From assembly GCA_000715635.1 (NCBI GenBank), contig KL569114.1, positions 5,515-17,806 of the forward strand: a DNA stretch of 12,292 nt. Reading direction: 5' to 3'. This document shows positions 7,236-12,292 of the stretch, one piece after another; the stretch's first letter is position 1; the number at the start of each line of letters is the position of its first letter. The position numbers were made by a program, and so were the translations under genes. This DNA is from Streptomyces violaceus (GTDB lineage Bacteria; Actinomycetota; Actinomycetes; Streptomycetales; Streptomycetaceae). The notes below the pieces were generated by a model. The model had not been told where the DNA came from. It saw nothing but the letters and a program-made list of their open reading frames with translations, and did no database searches.

Positions 7236-7491
7236 AGGGGGGGCAGGTGGTGCGGCCGAGGTGGGGGACGAGGATGTGGATCACCTCGTCGTCGATGGCG
7301 TAGAGGACGCGGTAGTCGCCGACGCGTATTCGGCGGAAGTCCCAGCCGAAAGGAGTGGAGGCTGCGGGACGTGGAGTTTCGGCGAGTGCGTCGACGGCCT
7401 CGTAGACGGCGGCGAGGCCGGTCGGATCGTCCTTGAGGAAGCGTACGGCCGCGTTCGTGGCGTTCGGTTCCCAGATGATGCGGCAGGTCAG
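7132..7491 (-). pseudogene. RelE/ParE-type toxin ORF without a normal start codon or antitoxin
   Basis: Between tam and the tetR-type gene, the minus strand encodes LTCRIIWEPNATNAAVRFLK, continues through an alpha-helical YEAVDALAETPRP, and reaches RRIRVGDYRVLYAIDDEVIHILVPHLGR. The last part is the core beta-sheet motif of RelE/ParE-family mRNA-interferase or gyrase-inhibitor toxins. The domain spans 80 residues, normal for the family. The only initiator-like codon in place is CTG (7489-7491); the ORF has no ATG, GTG or TTG before the domain and no clear ribosome site. After LGR the frame stays open for 39 more low-complexity residues, running antisense into tam. No antitoxin gene is adjacent. 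It lies in the same frame as the upstream tetR-type gene, five codons past that gene's TGA. A live CTG-start gene is possible, but I favour a decaying or start-mutated orphan. Confidence 0.6.
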
Positions 7492-7506
7492 GGACGCAGT
7501 CCCAGG

Positions 7507-8184
7507 TCAGCTCTTGCGGCGCCCTATCAAATGCGGCTTCGCCTCTATCCCGTCCAAGCCGTGCCAGGCCAGGTTCACCAGGTGCGCGGCCACCTCGGCC
7601 TTCTTCGGCTTGCGTACGTCCAGCCACCACTGGCCGGTCAGGGCGACCATGCCGACCAGGGCCTGGGCGTACAGCGGGGCCAGCTTGGGGTCGAAGCCGC
7701 GGCTCTTGAACTCCTTGCCGAGGATGTCCTCGACCTGGGTGGCGATGTCCGAGATCAGGGAGGCGAAGGAACCCGTCGACTGGGGGATGGGAGAGTCCCG
7801 GACCAGGATGCGGAAGCCGTCCGTGTACTCCTCGATGTAGTCCAGGAGGGCGAAGGCCGCCTGTTCGCAGAGTTCGCGAGGGTGACCGGCCGTGAGCGAA
7901 CTCGTCACCATGTCCAGCAGGCACCGCATCTCGCGGTCCACGACCACCGCGTACAGCCCCTCCTTGCCGCCGAAGTGCTCGTACACCACCGGCTTGGAGA
8001 CCCCGGCCTTCGCCGCGATCTCCTCCACCGACGTGCCCTCGAACCCCTTCGTCGCGAAGAGTGTGCGACCGATCTCCAGCAGCTGTTGGCGGCGCTCGGC
8101 ACCGGTCATCCGCGTGCGACGCACACGCCGCGGCTTGTCATTGCTGGGGGTGCTGCTCGAGTCGGTCGCCACAGCGACCATCAT
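7507..8184 (-). CDS. TetR-family regulator coupled to the acyl-CoA desaturase gene
   Basis: A 225-residue TetR protein. After a basic N-terminal arm (KPRRVRRTRM), the DNA-binding domain begins at RRQQLLEIGRTLFATKGF, with helix-turn-helix TSVEEIAAKAGVSKPVVYEHFGGKEGLY (51-78). The rest is the helical ligand-binding and dimer domain, whose ligand cannot be read from sequence. Two consecutive ATG codons overlap the desaturase stop: the first gives a four-base ATGA overlap, the second starts at 8181. GAGG upstream is better spaced for the second, so residue 2 may be the true start. The coupling, plus tandem palindromes at the desaturase promoter, suggest it represses its own operon in response to lipid or acyl-CoA status, as TetR regulators of desaturases do elsewhere. 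Confidence 0.92.
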   Translation of the reverse strand: MMVAVATDSSSTPSNDKPRRVRRTRMTGAERRQQLLEIGRTLFATKGFEGTSVEEIAAKAGVSKPVVYEHFGGKEGLYAVVVDREMRCLLDMVTSSLTAGHPRELCEQAAFALLDYIEEYTDGFRILVRDSPIPQSTGSFASLISDIATQVEDILGKEFKSRGFDPKLAPLYAQALVGMVALTGQWWLDVRKPKKAEVAAHLVNLAWHGLDGIEAKPHLIGRRKS

Positions 8185-9200
8185 GCCGCCTCGACGGGCT
8201 CCTTCCCGCGCGGGGAGCCGCCTTCCCCGTCGTTACGGCGCGAATCGATACGCGAGCGTGACGGCCAGCGCACGTCGTACGCCCAGCCGGCCATCTCGAA
8301 CCAGCGGATCAGCCGGGCGGAGGAGTCCAGCTGGCCGCGCATCACCCCGTGCCGTGCGGAGGTCGGGTCGGCGTGGTGCAGGTTGTGCCAGGACTCGCCG
8401 CAGGACAGCACCGCCAGCCACCACACGTTGCCCGACCGGTCACGCGATTTGAAGGGGCGCTTGCCGACCGCGTGGCAGATCGAATTGATCGACCAGGTCA
8501 CGTGGTGCAGCAGGGCCACCCGGACTAGCGATCCCCAGAAGAACGCCGTGAAGGCGCCCCACCAGGACATCGTGACCAGGCCGCCGATCAGCGGCGGGAG
8601 CGCCAGGGAGAGGATCGTCCACAGGATGAACTGGCGGGAGATCGTGCGGAGCGTCTTGTCCTTGATCAGGTCCGGGGCGTACTTCTCCTGAGAGGTCTGC
8701 TCCTCGTCGAACATCCATCCGATGTGCGCCCACCACAGGCCCTTCATCAGGGCCGGAAGGGTCTCGCCGAAACGCCACGGCGAGTGCGGGTCGCCCTCCG
8801 CGTCGGAGAACTTGTGGTGCTTGCGGTGATCGGCCACCCAGCGGACGAGAGGACCCTCGACCGCCATGGAACCCGCGATGGCCAGCGCGATCTTCAAAGG
8901 CCGCTTGGCCTTGAAGGAACCGTGCGTGAAGTGGCGGTGGAAGCCGATCGTGATGCCGTGGCAGCCCAGGTAGTAGAAGAAGACCAGCAGACCGAGGTCC
9001 AGCCAGCTCACCCCCCAGCCCCACGCCAGCGGCACGGCCGCCAGCAGCGCGAGGAACGGCACGGTGATGAAGAGGAGGAGGGTGATCTGCTCGATGGACC
9101 GCTTCTGCTCGCCGCCCAGCGTGGCGGAGGGGGCTGCGGCGTCGGTGGCCTGACCGGGCGCCTCGGCGGCGTCCTCGATCACGTCGGAACTACTGGTCAT
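8181..9200 (-). CDS. Membrane acyl-CoA (stearoyl-CoA type) delta-9 desaturase
   Basis: A 339-residue integral-membrane di-iron desaturase that introduces a double bond into acyl chains. All three histidine boxes are intact: HRHFTH (88-93), HRKHH (125-129) and HNLHH (272-276), with an additional LHH at 231-233. Hydrophobic segments near 38-60, 64-80, 103-113 and 191-225 fit the four-helix layout. The N-terminal 35 residues are a soluble Ala/Ser/Glu-rich tail. The ATG is at 9198-9200 with AGGGG six bases upstream. In-frame extension to 9491 reads as noncoding. No ferredoxin or reductase gene is in the window, so the electron donor is encoded elsewhere. The gene is coupled to a TetR-type gene downstream and divergent from ppc. 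Confidence 0.93.
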   Translation of the reverse strand: MTSSSDVIEDAAEAPGQATDAAAPSATLGGEQKRSIEQITLLLFITVPFLALLAAVPLAWGWGVSWLDLGLLVFFYYLGCHGITIGFHRHFTHGSFKAKRPLKIALAIAGSMAVEGPLVRWVADHRKHHKFSDAEGDPHSPWRFGETLPALMKGLWWAHIGWMFDEEQTSQEKYAPDLIKDKTLRTISRQFILWTILSLALPPLIGGLVTMSWWGAFTAFFWGSLVRVALLHHVTWSINSICHAVGKRPFKSRDRSGNVWWLAVLSCGESWHNLHHADPTSARHGVMRGQLDSSARLIRWFEMAGWAYDVRWPSRSRIDSRRNDGEGGSPRGKEPVEAA

Positions 9201-9493
9201 ACGCGTCCCCTGGGGGGTATGAGGAGGGTGAAGGGGGTGCCGGGCCACGGGAACCCCGCAGTGCTTCCTACGGTTCCGTAACCTACGGCTTCGTAAGTAT
9301 GGCAGTGCGCCGCCCGGCGGCAAGAGCCCGAGAGCCTGCGCGTCCCCGCCGACACCTATCCTGGAGTCGGTCGGACAGCGCGGTCCGCTCTGATTTCTTC
9401 CCGGATGTCCGGCCCGTATGCGGCGCACGCCGCGCGAGACGCCGTCCGGGTTCCCCTCCCAGACGAGCTTCAACACTGCAAGGAGCCGCACCT
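9201..9493. other. Divergent intergenic region between desaturase and ppc
   Basis: No gene is seen in these 293 bases. The left part carries the desaturase ribosome site and the paired palindromes at 9269-9295. Toward ppc there are two small inverted repeats: CGGAC/GTCCG at 9372-9387 with a six-base loop, and CCGGA-TG-TCCGG at 9401-9412. TATCCT at 9357-9362 could be a -10 box for ppc, but I see no good -35. AAGGAG at 9480-9485 is the ppc ribosome site, eight bases from the GTG. Confidence 0.5.
9269..9295. promoter_or_regulatory. Tandem palindromic operator upstream of the desaturase gene
   Basis: TACGGTTCCGTA (9269-9280) is a perfect inverted repeat, with five-base arms and a two-base centre. 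TACGGCTTCGTA (9284-9295) is a near copy (10 of 12) on the same register. Their centres are 15 bp apart, a spacing common for cooperative TetR dimers. The gap forms another palindrome, CCGTA-ACC-TACGG (9276-9288). On the minus strand TAGGTT (complement of 9280-9285) fits a -10 box, so occupancy would block desaturase transcription. The likely binder is the TetR protein encoded downstream. Confidence 0.6.
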
Positions 9494-12226
<2,733 letters not shown>

Positions 12227-12266
12227 ACCACCCCGGACACGACCGTGCCCCCGAGCCCGTACAGGC

Positions 12267-12292
12267 CTGTCTCTTATACACATCTCTGATGG
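12267..12292. other. Nextera (Tn5 transposon) sequencing-adapter remnant at the contig end
   Basis: CTGTCTCTTATACACATCT (12267-12285) is the 19-base Tn5 mosaic end used in Nextera libraries. The next seven bases, CTGATGG, continue as the reverse complement of the tail of the older 454/Epicentre-style Nextera adapter (ending ...CCATCAG). It is a technical artefact, not genomic DNA. Read on the minus strand it gives the peptide MCIRDR, a familiar false N-terminus in databases. Confidence 0.95.

Noticed and set aside
7156..8691. 511-codon plus-strand ORF across the TetR and desaturase genes
   Set aside because: It is a shadow of two genes on the other strand with clear HTH and histidine-box motifs.
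9299..9493. 65-residue N-terminal extension of ppc
   Set aside because: It is Arg/Pro-rich, lies upstream of the AAGGAG site and would cover the divergent promoter region.

Overview
This is a high-GC actinobacterial chromosome segment, almost certainly Streptomyces. Third codon positions are strongly G/C biased, GTG starts are common, and the gene content and order (gal operon, tam/tamR pair, desaturase/TetR pair, ppc) match my memory of the SCO3127-SCO3138 neighbourhood of S. coelicolor. It looks like core housekeeping DNA: I see no insertion sequence, phage gene, CRISPR array, tRNA or rRNA. The last 26 bases are not genomic. They read as a Nextera (Tn5) sequencing adapter, so the window runs off a contig end.

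Layout. 1-98 (minus): first codons of a sodium:solute symporter. 99-262: divergent promoter region with TGTGAT-like hexamers, as in the glucose-sensitive galactose promoter galP1. 263-3476 (plus): galT-galE-galK, the Leloir pathway, closed by a strong hairpin. 3581-4228 (minus): small lipoprotein of unknown function. 4306-4752 (minus): GNAT acetyltransferase. 4753-5064: gene-free, unusually rich in inverted repeats. 5065-5832 (plus): LuxR-type response regulator with an atypical receiver and no kinase gene beside it. 5791-6288 (minus): MarR-family regulator, TamR-like, whose 3' end overlaps the response regulator gene. 6289-6416: divergent operator with three 15-bp repeats. 6417-7235 (plus): trans-aconitate methyltransferase. 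7132-7491 (minus): RelE/ParE-type toxin ORF without a standard start codon, probably a remnant. 7507-8184 (minus): TetR regulator, coupled to the acyl-CoA desaturase at 8181-9200. 9201-9493: divergent region with two tandem palindromes. 9494-12226 (plus): phosphoenolpyruvate carboxylase.

How the genes work together. The symporter and galTEK plausibly form a sugar-uptake and galactose-catabolism module. TamR and Tam form a known regulatory pair linked to aconitase and citrate metabolism; Tam methylates trans-aconitate, an aconitase inhibitor. PPC replenishes oxaloacetate for the same cycle. The desaturase and TetR look like a self-regulated membrane-lipid unit. The most checkable observations that go beyond gene calls are the three-unit TamR operator, the paired palindromes at the desaturase promoter, the nested inverted repeats ahead of the response regulator, the CTG-start toxin ORF, and the adapter at the contig end. 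I found no clear evidence of a wholly new multi-gene system.
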